A DNA stretch of 64,000 nt, taken from assembly GCF_004377485.1 (NCBI RefSeq), contig NZ_SNTY01000003.1:1-64000 (forward strand). The letters run 5' to 3'. The position numbers and the translations under genes are program-made. This stretch comes from Alkanindiges illinoisensis (GTDB lineage Bacteria; Pseudomonadota; Gammaproteobacteria; Pseudomonadales; Moraxellaceae). The notes under the pieces were generated by a model, which ran no database searches, was not told the origin of the DNA, and was given only the letters and a program-made list of their open reading frames with translations. Each line of letters opens with the position of its first letter. Within the stretch, counting starts at the first letter, position 1. Positions 28,394 to 36,528 of this stretch are shown here, in pieces.

Positions 28394-30226
28394 TTAGGCT
28401 ACTTTTTCAACATTAATAGCTTGAACCAACTGTTCACGACGCGCTTTCAACGCTTCTGGCACATGGTTGCCGATTTTATCAAACAGTTCAGCATGGCTTT
28501 CCAGCTCTGTATTCCACTGTTCTGCACTTTGTGAGGTTACTTGTGCAAATTGTTCAGCAGTGAAGTCAGAACCTGTCCAGTTCAGTTGTTCATAGCTTGG
28601 TACATAGCCAATTGGGGTTTCAGTGGCTTCAGCACGGCCTTCGCAGCGGTCAATGATCCACTCCAGAACGCGCATGTTCTGACCAAAACCTGGCCAGATA
28701 AAGTCGCCATTTTCATCACGACGGAACCAGTTTACGTTAAAAATCTTGGGCAGCTTGGCACCGGATTTTTCCAGTTTTTCGCCCAGATTGAGCCAGTGCT
28801 GGAAGTAGTCACCCATGTTGTAGCCCGCAAATGGCAGCATGGCAAACGGATCACGACGCACGATCCCTTGCTGGCCAACAGCAGCAGCAGTGGTTTCAGA
28901 GCCCATGGTCGCAGCTTTATACACGCCATCTACCCAGTCAAATGCTTCTACCACTAAAGGCACAGTGTCAGCACGGCGGCCACCAAAGATAAAGGCAGAA
29001 ATTGGCACACCGGCTGGGTTTTCCCAGTCCGCGTCAATGGATGGACACTGGCTGGCAGAAACGGTAAAGCGAGCATTAGGATGTGCAGCCTTGCTACCAG
29101 ATTCAGGTGTCCACGGCTTGCCAGTCCAGTCAGTTAAGCCTGCTGGTGCTTCTTTGCTTAAACCTTCCCACCACACTTCGCCATCTTCAGTCACCGCAAC
29201 GTTGGTATAAATCACGTTCTGGTTCAGGGTAGCCATACAGTTTGGGTTGGTTTTGGTGTTAGTACCTGGTGCAACGCCAAAGAAACCAGCTTCTGGGTTA
29301 ATGGCATACAAACGGCCATCTTCACCCGGCTTGATCCAGGCAATATCGTCACCAACGGTTTCAACTTTCCAGCCTTCAAAGCCAGCTGGTGGAATCAGCA
29401 TGGCAAAGTTAGTCTTGCCACAGGCTGATGGGAACGCAGCGGCCACGTAGTGTTTTTCACCTTGTGGACTGGTTAAGCCCAGAATCAGCATGTGTTCAGC
29501 CAGCCAGCCCTGATCGCGGCCCATGACTGAAGCAATGCGCAGCGCCAGACATTTTTTGCCCAGCAATGCATTACCACCATAACCTGAACCATAAGACCAG
29601 ATTTCACGGGTTTCAGGGTAGTGAACAATGTATTTTGTGTCGTTACACGGCCAGGTGACATCTTGCTGGCCAGCTTCAAGTGGCGCACCCACTGAATGTA
29701 CGCATGGGACAAACTCACCATCAGTACCCAGTACGTCATATACTTCTTTGCCCATACGCGCCATCATGCGCATGTTGACCACTACATAAGGAGAGTCAGA
29801 CAGCTCAATCCCGATGTGTGCAATATGGCTGCCCAGTGGACCCATGGAGAAAGGAACCACATACATGGTACGGCCACGCATACAGCCTTCAAATAGACCA
29901 TTTAAGGTTTGACGCATTTCAGCCGGATCAGTCCAGTGGTTGGTTGCACCGGCATCTTCCTGCTTTTCAGAGCAGATAAAGGTACGGTCTTCAACACGGG
30001 CAACGTCAGATGGGCTGGAATTGGCAAGATAGGAATTTGGATGTTTTTCTTGGTTTAGTTTGCGCATGGTGCCGTTTGCAACCATAAGGTCCAGCAGGCG
30101 TTGGTTTTCTTCTTCACTGCCGTCGCACCATTCAATGCGGTCAGGTTGCGTCAATGCTGCAATTTCTTCCACCCAAGCGATCAGTTTAGGGTGGCGAACG
30201 AATTCAGGTGCGTTCACTTTGGTCAT
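28394..30226 (-). CDS. pckG: phosphoenolpyruvate carboxykinase (GTP)
   Basis: Converts oxaloacetate and GTP to PEP for gluconeogenesis, which matters for an organism growing on organic acids, alkanes or terpenes. About 610 residues, the GTP-dependent type. [13 protein letters not shown] holds the P-loop and reactive cysteine; [10 protein letters not shown] and [10 protein letters not shown] are substrate and nucleotide motifs. The frame extends to 30310, but the extra 28 residues are not family-like. ATG 30226 gives the usual [15 protein letters not shown] start. An 8-bp inverted repeat lies about 112-135 bases upstream and could be regulatory. Confidence 0.95.
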   Translation of the reverse strand: MTKVNAPEFVRHPKLIAWVEEIAALTQPDRIEWCDGSEEENQRLLDLMVANGTMRKLNQEKHPNSYLANSSPSDVARVEDRTFICSEKQEDAGATNHWTDPAEMRQTLNGLFEGCMRGRTMYVVPFSMGPLGSHIAHIGIELSDSPYVVVNMRMMARMGKEVYDVLGTDGEFVPCVHSVGAPLEAGQQDVTWPCNDTKYIVHYPETREIWSYGSGYGGNALLGKKCLALRIASVMGRDQGWLAEHMLILGLTSPQGEKHYVAAAFPSACGKTNFAMLIPPAGFEGWKVETVGDDIAWIKPGEDGRLYAINPEAGFFGVAPGTNTKTNPNCMATLNQNVIYTNVAVTEDGEVWWEGLSKEAPAGLTDWTGKPWTPESGSKAAHPNARFTVSASQCPSIDADWENPAGVPISAFIFGGRRADTVPLVVEAFDWVDGVYKAATMGSETTAAAVGQQGIVRRDPFAMLPFAGYNMGDYFQHWLNLGEKLEKSGAKLPKIFNVNWFRRDENGDFIWPGFGQNMRVLEWIIDRCEGRAEATETPIGYVPSYEQLNWTGSDFTAEQFAQVTSQSAEQWNTELESHAELFDKIGNHVPEALKARREQLVQAINVEKVA

Positions 30227-30643
30227 GGTGAGGCCTATCTTTAATGTAGAAGCGCATATTCGGATCACGAATGACAGCGCCAGAAAAATTGTTGGCCTAT
30301 TAAACCACAAAAGCAGTTTTTATTTAAGATACCTTTTTATAGCAATAAGTGACTTGCTATACTAAAAATATATTAAAAATCAAATGTTTAATTTGTAAAT
30401 TAGGTAAAGTATTTAGGTAAAATATGATTATGTTATACTCATCATTTTAAATTATGATGTTAATAAATCATTGTTAAGATTGATTTTTATAAAATATTCA
30501 CACTACGTAAAATTTTGTAGAGCCGATAAAGCGGAGTTTTTGGCCTAGGCTGTGGCAAATAATGCTAATAAATTTTGGATCAATCTCAGGTATGATTTTT
30601 CGGTTTTTAGATGAATCCCCTAAGTGGTAATAAGGAGCAGGTA
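30227..30643. other. AT-rich divergent promoter region between pckG and the SDR gene
   Basis: 417 bases with no credible ORF. It holds a perfect inverted repeat TATAGCAA-N8-TTGCTATA (30338-30345 and 30354-30361), a candidate operator for pckG. Many TATAAT-like stretches make single promoters impossible to assign by eye. Confidence 0.5.
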
Positions 30644-31426
30644 ATGCAATTACAGGATAAAGTGGCCATTGTTACTGGTGGTGCATCAGGTCTGGGTTTG
30701 GCAACGGTAGAAGCTTTTGTGGCCAAGGGTGCAAAGGTAGTGATTTTTGACCTGAACCAGCAGCAAGGCGATGAAGTGGCGAACCGTTTAAATACGGCAC
30801 ATGGCGATAATGTGCGTGCTTTAGCTGTTGACGTAACCGATGAAGTGGCTGTACATGCAGCAATTCAGCAGGTGGTGTCTCTGTTTGGTGGCTTACATAT
30901 TTGTGTGAACTGCGCTGGTATAGGTTCGGCAACGCGCACCGTGGGTAAAAATGGGGCGCACCCCTTAAACACGTTTGCCAAGGTAATTCAGATTAACCTG
31001 ATTGGCACTTTTAACGTCACCCGACTGGCGGCTGAAGCCATGCAGCATAATACAGCGGTTAATGAGGATGGCGAGCGTGGCGTGATTATCAATACGGCAT
31101 CCGTGGCAGCTTTTGATGGCCAGATCGGTCAAGTGGCATATTCGGCGTCCAAAGGTGGTGTGGTAGGCATGACCTTACCGTTAGCGCGTGATCTGTCAGT
31201 GATTGGTGTACGTGTCAATTGTATTGCACCGGGAATTTTTAATACCCCGTTGATGAATAGCTCACCTGATTCGGTGAAAATACCATTAATTGAAATGACC
31301 CAGTTTCCCAAGCGTTTGGGACATCCGAGTGAATATGGCCAGTTTGCCGTGCACATCGTTGAAAACAGCTTTATGAATGGTGAAACGATTCGTCTAGATG
31401 GTGCAATCCGTATGGCGCCGCGCTGA
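30644..31426 (+). CDS. short-chain dehydrogenase, 3-hydroxyacyl-CoA dehydrogenase type II-like (HSD10 family)
   Basis: A 260-residue NAD-dependent SDR. The cofactor motif is TGGASGLG (11-18) with D37 in FDLN favouring NAD, then NCAGIG, and the catalytic Ser153, Tyr166 and Lys170 in YSASK. HSD10-like enzymes oxidise short or branched 3-hydroxyacyl-CoA in fatty-acid and isoleucine breakdown. ATG 30644 has an AAGGAG ribosome binding site eight bases upstream; the longer frame from 30611 is rejected. It is a single gene, ending near a 12-bp hairpin at 31437-31471. Confidence 0.85.
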   Translation: MQLQDKVAIVTGGASGLGLATVEAFVAKGAKVVIFDLNQQQGDEVANRLNTAHGDNVRALAVDVTDEVAVHAAIQQVVSLFGGLHICVNCAGIGSATRTVGKNGAHPLNTFAKVIQINLIGTFNVTRLAAEAMQHNTAVNEDGERGVIINTASVAAFDGQIGQVAYSASKGGVVGMTLPLARDLSVIGVRVNCIAPGIFNTPLMNSSPDSVKIPLIEMTQFPKRLGHPSEYGQFAVHIVENSFMNGETIRLDGAIRMAPR

Positions 31427-31436
31427 TTGAATGCTG

Positions 31437-31471
31437 TAGTCTTACTACTTTACTTATGAGTGGTAAGGCTA
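31437..31471. terminator. hairpin after the HSD10-like gene
   Basis: TAGTCTTACTAC (31437-31448) can pair with GTGGTAAGGCTA (31460-31471), including two G-U pairs. There is no T tract on either side, so termination is uncertain. Confidence 0.4.
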
Positions 31472-31499
31472 CAATTGCTAACGTAGGATTACTAAGAAA

Positions 31500-31895
31500 A
31501 TGGATGAGCATAAAAATCTTATTTCTCCTTTAATCTCATTATGGTATGCGCAAATAGCTTGGGCAAAAGAGCTATTGGTAAGATCATTTAATTTAAAAAA
31601 AGCAGAAGATATTCTTCAGTATCAGAATCGGGGAAATCATCAAATTCAGGGGACACTATGGTTTGTAAGAACTCATGGCATAGGAGTTGATATATATAAA
31701 ACACCAGCAGTCGGTGGAATTGATTTTGACTTTGATCAGCCTGATCCAGATTTGTGGCGTCTAAAAATTTTTCTTGAAAGACAAATAAATGATGGAGTAT
31801 TACTTTATTCTGATTATAGGGTGCTTATAGAAAATGAAGATTTATTGGATCAGGTAATAAAAGAAATATTAAACGAATTAGAATTACCAGACTGA
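31500..31895 (+). CDS. DUF6896-like protein, possible orphan immunity protein
   Basis: A 131-residue acidic cytosolic protein. HGIGVDIYKTPAVGGIDFDFD followed by PDPDLWRLKIFL resembles the DUF6896 pattern as I remember it. The codon use is clearly more AT-rich than its neighbours, and small proteins of this sort often occur as scattered immunity genes of contact-dependent or polymorphic toxin systems. No toxin gene is adjacent, so immunity function is speculative. It starts at ATG 31500 after a run of AAGAAA. Confidence 0.55.
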   Translation: MDEHKNLISPLISLWYAQIAWAKELLVRSFNLKKAEDILQYQNRGNHQIQGTLWFVRTHGIGVDIYKTPAVGGIDFDFDQPDPDLWRLKIFLERQINDGVLLYSDYRVLIENEDLLDQVIKEILNELELPD

Positions 31896-31943
31896 CCTTT
31901 GAGTTATGATAACTTTAATCATGATGAAAAAAATTAACTTTAT

Positions 31944-32423
31944 ATGACTGAATCACAAGCACCTGCCAGTTTTCACTTATGGATTGATGCCGATGCCATT
32001 CCTCGCATTTTGCGCGATATTATTTTTCGGGCTTCAGATCGTCACTTGCTGGGCGTTACGTTTGTTGCCAATCAGCCGCTAGGTATTAAGCCATCTATCC
32101 GGATTAAATCTATTCAGGTGACGCATGGAGCAGATAGTGCAGACCGTGAAATCGTTGAACGCATGCAAGCTGGTGATATTGTGGTGACGCAAGATATTCC
32201 ACTGGCGGCCCAGGTGATTGAAAAGGGCGGAACCGCTATTCATCCTCGTGGTGATATTTACACGCCGGACAATGTACGCGCACGTTTGCATTTGCGTGAC
32301 TATATGGAAGTACTGCGCGGCGCAGGCGTACAGACTGGTGGGCCACCACCCATTTCGGATAAGGAAAAAAAGGCCTTTGCTGATTCGCTGGAAAAAACTA
32401 TTCAAAAGCAGAAGCGACAGTAA
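31944..32423 (+). CDS. yaiI: YaiI/YqxD family protein (DUF188)
   Basis: A 159-residue protein with [16 protein letters not shown] (N-terminal acidic motif), then [32 protein letters not shown] and a conserved HPRG. This is the DUF188 family, whose PIN-like acidic arrangement suggests a nuclease, although no activity is established. The position of the acidic residues (D14, D16, D125-like in the second half) fits. It is a single gene with few bases to the convergent neighbour. Confidence 0.88.
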   Translation: MTESQAPASFHLWIDADAIPRILRDIIFRASDRHLLGVTFVANQPLGIKPSIRIKSIQVTHGADSADREIVERMQAGDIVVTQDIPLAAQVIEKGGTAIHPRGDIYTPDNVRARLHLRDYMEVLRGAGVQTGGPPPISDKEKKAFADSLEKTIQKQKRQ

Positions 32424-32452
32424 AGGTTCATTTCTGCTGAACTTTATGAGTT

Positions 32453-32986
32453 TTACTTCCGAGCGGATTTATAAAAATAGGCTTTAAGATCGCGTTGAAG
32501 ATTGCCGGGTGACTGATTGATCGCAGCAGAAATAATATTGTTGATTTTCCACTCATGATAAATGTTTTGAAACTCAAAAGTGACTTGAGTTGGCACCTGC
32601 CAGTTTTCAAACTTTACGGTCAGATACCCGTTATTTTTATGAGTGATAAAATTTGAAATAGAGAGTTTTTTAATATCGTAGTCTTGTCCTGCAACAATAT
32701 AGTCGTAATCCAGCGCACAGATTCCTTCTTTTTGCGTGCAAGCATTTTCCAGTTTTAATAATTTTTTTAGTTCAGGCGTTGCACGCTGGCTAATTACGTC
32801 GCTAAAGTTTTCAGGTTGATTATTAGCTTCTAAAGAGTTCTGTTCATTTAGATAAGCTTTGTAAAGCTGGCTTATCCAGATTCTTGGAGGACTTGTAGTG
32901 GGGTAAGAAGCAGAAGTCGCATAACTTACTGAAAAAAATGGAAATAAAATCAAGGCGGATAGCGTTAAAAAATTTAAAATTTTCAT
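32453..32986 (-). CDS. exported protein, possibly DUF3828-like
   Basis: About 177 residues from ATG 32986, with a clear signal peptide (MKILNFLTLSALILFPFF, cleavage after SYA). The longer frame from 33037 adds a non-signal N-terminus and is rejected. The mature protein has PPRIWISQLYKAYL near the start and a beta-rich C-terminal part (YLTVKFENWQVPTQVTFEF, HEWKINNI), resembling DUF3828 periplasmic proteins. This assignment is tentative and the function is unknown. The gene is AT-rich. Confidence 0.6.
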   Translation of the reverse strand: MKILNFLTLSALILFPFFSVSYATSASYPTTSPPRIWISQLYKAYLNEQNSLEANNQPENFSDVISQRATPELKKLLKLENACTQKEGICALDYDYIVAGQDYDIKKLSISNFITHKNNGYLTVKFENWQVPTQVTFEFQNIYHEWKINNIISAAINQSPGNLQRDLKAYFYKSARK

Positions 32987-33095
32987 GGTGATGGCTCTAA
33001 TTAAAACAATTGTATAATGTTCAGATATTCTAAACACAGGGTTTGCATCAGTAAACTCAAGTAAAAATATTATGTTGATGAATTAGGATAAAATT

Positions 33096-33299
33096 ATGGG
33101 AACCAGTCAGCTACTTCTCGGCGTACTATTTAGCTCCATTGGACTGGGCTATTTTATCTATGGCAAAAAGCAAAAAACCATTGTGCCATTTTTATGTGGT
33201 TTGATTTTAATGATTTTTCCATATTTTATTGAAAATACTGGCTTGATTATTTTGATTGGGGCAGTCGTGTCTGCTATTCCTTATTTTGTCAGGTTATAA
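33096..33299 (+). CDS. small integral membrane protein
   Basis: A 67-residue protein with two to three hydrophobic segments: residues 3-21, 30-44 and 49-63, with the positive patch YGKKQK between the first two. The pattern LLLGVLFSSIGLGYF followed by FLCGLILMIFPYF matches a small membrane protein family common in gammaproteobacteria, sometimes loosely labelled amino acid transport protein, which I would not trust. The start has a weak AGGATAAAATT ribosome binding site. Confidence 0.65.
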   Translation: MGTSQLLLGVLFSSIGLGYFIYGKKQKTIVPFLCGLILMIFPYFIENTGLIILIGAVVSAIPYFVRL

Positions 33300-33423
33300 A
33301 AAGCCACACAGCATCTATCTACTGTAGGAAAGCAAATCGCTGCATTCACTCAGCGACAGCAAACCACTATAAAAATGAGCGTCATTGATCGTGTTGAGAA
33401 GTTAGTTTTAAATCCCCATTAAT

Positions 33424-33452
33424 AGCTTATCCCAACCATACATGGATAAGCT
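33424..33452 (+). promoter_or_regulatory. 9-bp hairpin directly before the TTG start of the UDG-like gene
   Basis: AGCTTATCC (33424-33432) and GGATAAGCT (33444-33452) form a perfect inverted repeat. Its 3' arm contains the only plausible ribosome binding site (GGATAAG) for the TTG at 33453, so folding of the RNA could limit translation. Confidence 0.45.
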
Positions 33453-34079
33453 TTGTCGCAGCATTCTGACCGTATTTCTACTACTGATCTTTCCACGATT
33501 GACAATCTGCTTCAAGACGTTCGCAGTTGTAATCGGTGCGCTGATGCCTTACCGCATGGCACGCGACCAATCTTGCAATTTAACCCGCAAGCAAAAATCC
33601 TGATTGCGTCACAGGCACCGGGCCGGAAAGCACATGATAGTGGTATTCCATTTAATGATGCCAGTGGCGACCGCTTGCGCCATTGGCTAGGAATCAGCCG
33701 TGAAACCTTTTACGATGCAAGCCAGGTGGCCATTGTGCCAATGGGATTTTGCTATCCGGGGAAGGGCAAGTCAGGGGATTTGCCACCACGTCTGGAATGT
33801 TCTAAAACATGGCATGAGCAGCTATTAAAAGCCCTGCCGAATATTGAGCTCACCATTTTAATTGGCCAGTATGCACAGGCTTATCACTTAAAGGCAGCCC
33901 ATGATTCACTGACTAAAAATGTGATGAACTGGCGCGAGTTCTGGCCACATATCATTCCCTTGCCACACCCTAGTCCGCGTAATATTTTCTGGTTACGGCG
34001 CAATCACTGGTTTGAAGCAGAAGTTATTCCGGTATTGCAGCAGCGTGTGCAACAGGTGCTGCATGCAGATAGCCTTTAA
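33453..34079 (+). CDS. uracil-DNA glycosylase family protein
   Basis: A 208-residue protein with SQAPGRKAHDSGIPFNDASG near residues 53-72 (motif A region) and LPHPSPRN near the C-terminus (motif B), as in the uracil-DNA glycosylase superfamily. Cys26, Cys29, Cys100 and Cys116 are arranged like the 4Fe-4S ligands of family 4/5 enzymes. A repair function is likely, but the exact specificity is open. The frame has no ATG near its beginning, and TTG 33453 is the best start. A hairpin covers its ribosome binding site. Confidence 0.8.
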   Translation: MSQHSDRISTTDLSTIDNLLQDVRSCNRCADALPHGTRPILQFNPQAKILIASQAPGRKAHDSGIPFNDASGDRLRHWLGISRETFYDASQVAIVPMGFCYPGKGKSGDLPPRLECSKTWHEQLLKALPNIELTILIGQYAQAYHLKAAHDSLTKNVMNWREFWPHIIPLPHPSPRNIFWLRRNHWFEAEVIPVLQQRVQQVLHADSL

Positions 34080-34240
34080 AATTTTCAAGATTCCTGAAAT
34101 GAATTTTAAACATAGAATTTGAGACACATTCAGTCCCTGCTGTTATTGGCGATTTTAAGGAATTTTAAGCCTTATAAGATTTTTTTAAGTTTATCTGGAA
34201 ATGTCTTGTACCTGTCAAAATTTAAGCGCATGATCAGCGC

Positions 34241-34354
34241 ATGAACTTAGTCAACGTGGTTTCCGTTGTGTCTCCCATCGTATCACCAAATGTGGTACGA
34301 CCTGTGGCTGCGCGTATTTGGGCAGCAATTTTGGGAAAATACGAGCGGAAATAA
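34241..34354 (+). CDS. putative valine-rich leader peptide
   Basis: A 37-codon ORF with nine valines, mostly in codons 4-22 (VNVVSVVSPIVSPNVV), ending in ERK-stop. It lies between the UDG-like gene and the EamA transporter gene and is followed by a strong terminator. The last codons contain GAGCGG (34343-34348), which can pair with the 5' arm of that terminator. This is the layout of an amino-acid attenuator such as the ilv leaders. The ribosome binding site is poor, and a four-codon ORF (ATG 34230) ends on its start codon, so translation is not certain. Confidence 0.45.
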   Translation: MNLVNVVSVVSPIVSPNVVRPVAARIWAAILGKYERK

Positions 34355-34374
34355 GTTTAAAAATTTCGATTTAT

Positions 34375-34399
34375 AGCCGCTCCTAGAGCGGCTTTTTTT
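34375..34399 (+). terminator. intrinsic terminator, probably an attenuator, before the EamA gene
   Basis: AGCCGCTC (34375-34382) pairs with GAGCGGCT (34386-34393), followed by seven T. The 5' arm can alternatively pair with GAGCGG at 34343-34348 at the end of the leader ORF, giving a mutually exclusive antiterminator. The EamA start is about 97 bases downstream. Confidence 0.8.
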
Positions 34400-34496
34400 A
34401 TGGCTGAAATTTCTGGGGTGCTGATTTTTCAGTACCGCTAAGGGAAATGTTCGGCCAATCATCAAGGGTAGTGGCGTTTAAAACAGGAGAATCAAT

Positions 34497-35543
34497 ATGC
34501 ATAGCGACAAAGTGAGTACTGAAAAACCACCGCAGATGTTGCGGTTACCTGCCGATGTGAGCACAACAATAACAGCGGCACAAAACAGTGCGAGCCGCTG
34601 GCAGGTGGGTAGCCGCTATATTTTACTGGTGCTGATCTGGTCAAGTACCCCACTGGCAGTGGTATGGAGTGTGCAGGCTTTGCATCCCATGTGGGCGTTG
34701 ACCGCGCGCTTTATTCTGGCGGCTGCATTGGCCTATGCGATTTGCAGGGTGATCCGTTTGCCATTGCCACGGCATAAACTGGCTTTGCAAAGTTATCTGG
34801 CCGGGAGCCTGAGCCTGCTAGGAGCAATGTTGCTGACTTATCTGGCAGCGCCGTATCTGGCTTCGGGTTTAATTTCCCTGTTGTTTGGCTTTGCGCCACT
34901 GGTTGCCAGCCTCATATCGTTTGTGTGGACCAAGGATCAGCATTTATTTGGTGAGCAATGGCTGGGCATGCTGATTGCCGTACTTGGGCTGGGTCTTATT
35001 TGTTTAAGTGGCGAGAGGGCTTTTGTGCAGCCCATTGGCATTGGCCTGATTTTTTTAGCGGTATTGTGTTACGTCGGTTCGATGTTCTGGGTAAAAAGCA
35101 TACAGGCCAATCTGCATCCATTGGTACAAACCACGGGTTCACTGGTCGTTTCAGCAATTGGTATTGTTTTGCTAATACCCTTGTTCTGGCAGCATTTGCC
35201 AACACACTTGCCATCTACATTAACCATGATGGCCATTTTATACAGCGTGGTGGTGGCGTCGGTTATTGCAATGCTGTGCTATTTTGATCTGGTACAACGG
35301 CTTAACCCGTCTACGGTGGCACTCACCACAGTGCTAACCCCGGTGCTGGCGCTGCTATGGGGCGTCTGGTTTAACCAAGAACATATTGCTGCAGGTGTTG
35401 TTCAGGGCGTAGTGGTGGTATTGCTGGGCTTGATTCTTTATTTTGTGCGCGAATGGATGGCAGGGTTTAAAGCAACCAGGCTAAAGCAGGGCCGTGCCCA
35501 GAAAAGTAGTCCAGCACTGGATAAGCCTTCAATTTCTGGATAA
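34497..35543 (+). CDS. EamA/DMT-superfamily transporter
   Basis: A 348-residue membrane protein with about ten hydrophobic helices in two EamA repeats: roughly residues 40-180 and 190-325. Conserved features include WSSTPLAVVWS in the first helix and LNPSTVALTTVLTPVLALLWG in the second repeat. DMT transporters of this kind export amino acids or other metabolites; the substrate is not shown. Start ATG 34497 has a good AGGAGA ribosome binding site. The valine-rich leader ORF and terminator upstream suggest control by amino acid supply. A terminator follows at 35577. Confidence 0.85.
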   Translation: MHSDKVSTEKPPQMLRLPADVSTTITAAQNSASRWQVGSRYILLVLIWSSTPLAVVWSVQALHPMWALTARFILAAALAYAICRVIRLPLPRHKLALQSYLAGSLSLLGAMLLTYLAAPYLASGLISLLFGFAPLVASLISFVWTKDQHLFGEQWLGMLIAVLGLGLICLSGERAFVQPIGIGLIFLAVLCYVGSMFWVKSIQANLHPLVQTTGSLVVSAIGIVLLIPLFWQHLPTHLPSTLTMMAILYSVVVASVIAMLCYFDLVQRLNPSTVALTTVLTPVLALLWGVWFNQEHIAAGVVQGVVVVLLGLILYFVREWMAGFKATRLKQGRAQKSSPALDKPSISG

Positions 35544-35576
35544 CGCTTGAATCCGGGTTTGGATTCAATCTGGTTT

Positions 35577-35608
35577 AACGCTCAGGCGGTATTGCTGGGC
35601 GTTTTTTA
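35577..35608 (+). terminator. terminator of the EamA transporter gene
   Basis: AACGCTCAG (35577-35585) pairs with CTGGGCGTT (35595-35603, one G-T pair), followed by a T tract. Confidence 0.8.
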
Positions 35609-35901
35609 TTTTTTCTTAACCCGGCCTTACCATTATAAAAAATTTACATTTGCGCTTAAGCTTTTGATTTAAAGTGGCCTCTTTATGAATTTGGCCAAAT
35701 TAATCTGGCAATAACCATTGGGTGATGCGGCAAGGTAGACATTAAAGCAGTGCTAATGCAGCACGTTTTGATGGGTATGGCAGGAAAGGTAAAAATGCAT
35801 GATTACTGATTTTTCGGAAAAGAATAAATTAGTAATCATGCTTAAAAACAGGGGTAAATTGCAGGCAGCTTAACTGGAGCCTAGTGTTCAGTAGAAATTT
35901 A
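35609..35901. other. intergenic region after the EamA gene
   Basis: 293 bases between the EamA terminator and the end of the convergent PilZ gene. Apart from the long inverted repeat at 35797-35841 I see no gene or RNA. Confidence 0.4.
35797..35841 (-). terminator. 11-bp inverted repeat, likely terminator of the PilZ gene
   Basis: GCATGATTACT (35797-35807) and AGTAATCATGC (35831-35841) are perfect inverted copies with a 23-base loop. On the minus strand they are followed by ATTTTTACC. The core AGTAATCAT also occurs at 35904-35912, where it encodes the last residues of the PilZ protein. Confidence 0.5.
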
Positions 35902-36507
35902 TTAGTAATCATCCATGGTCCTGAACTGATCCAGTTCATTTTCTTCAGTCAGCTTTTGATTGATACTTTCAGCCAGCTTGGCGCGGTCATTAGGATGCAG
36001 GCTAATAAAATAAGCACCTGTTCTAAAACCTTCCAGATCTTCATCCTCGCTGTAAACCACCCGTGCTGTTGCTGCCAGATGAAAAGCATTTTCAGGATGG
36101 CTTAAGGTCAGGTGAACATGCGAACCGGGTGGAATGCGTTCCCGCGCATAAAATGAAAGCCCGCTTTCAGAAATGTTCACCCGCGATGGGCTTGGCAACA
36201 TGGTTTCAACCATGGCGTCATATAAAGCACCGGTGATAAGATTCAGCTTTTGATTCATCAGTTGAACCACACGTGCAACCGTTGGGCTTTCCTGTTGTAG
36301 TGCGACTGCTAACTGGCTCTGGACACTGTCGATTTCATCAAGTTCTGCCAGCAGCAAAAAATAGCGCGGCAGTACAAAGCTGGGGTCGTAAGGGTCCTTC
36401 AGCGCATCAGTACGGGTAATCAGTTGATAGTTGGTACGTAAGGCAGCATTGATGCGTGACATAAGACGGCGTTCACCTGTGTCTGCTCCCTGCTGTAAAT
36501 TTTCCAT
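35902..36507 (-). CDS. PilZ-domain protein
   Basis: About 201 residues from ATG 36507, which has an AGGAAAG ribosome binding site; the longer frame to 36591 overlaps lolC and is rejected. The N-terminal half is helical. The C-terminal half is PilZ-like, with NISESGLSFYARERIPPGSHVHL matching the D/N-x-S-x-x-G motif. The upstream RxxxR motif needed for strong cyclic-di-GMP binding is not evident, so binding is uncertain. It is divergent from lolC with 21 bases between starts. A role in surface behaviour or envelope signalling is inferred from the domain. Confidence 0.75.
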   Translation of the reverse strand: MENLQQGADTGERRLMSRINAALRTNYQLITRTDALKDPYDPSFVLPRYFLLLAELDEIDSVQSQLAVALQQESPTVARVVQLMNQKLNLITGALYDAMVETMLPSPSRVNISESGLSFYARERIPPGSHVHLTLSHPENAFHLAATARVVYSEDEDLEGFRTGAYFISLHPNDRAKLAESINQKLTEENELDQFRTMDDY

Positions 36508-36528
36508 TTTCTTTCCTCGGATGACTAT

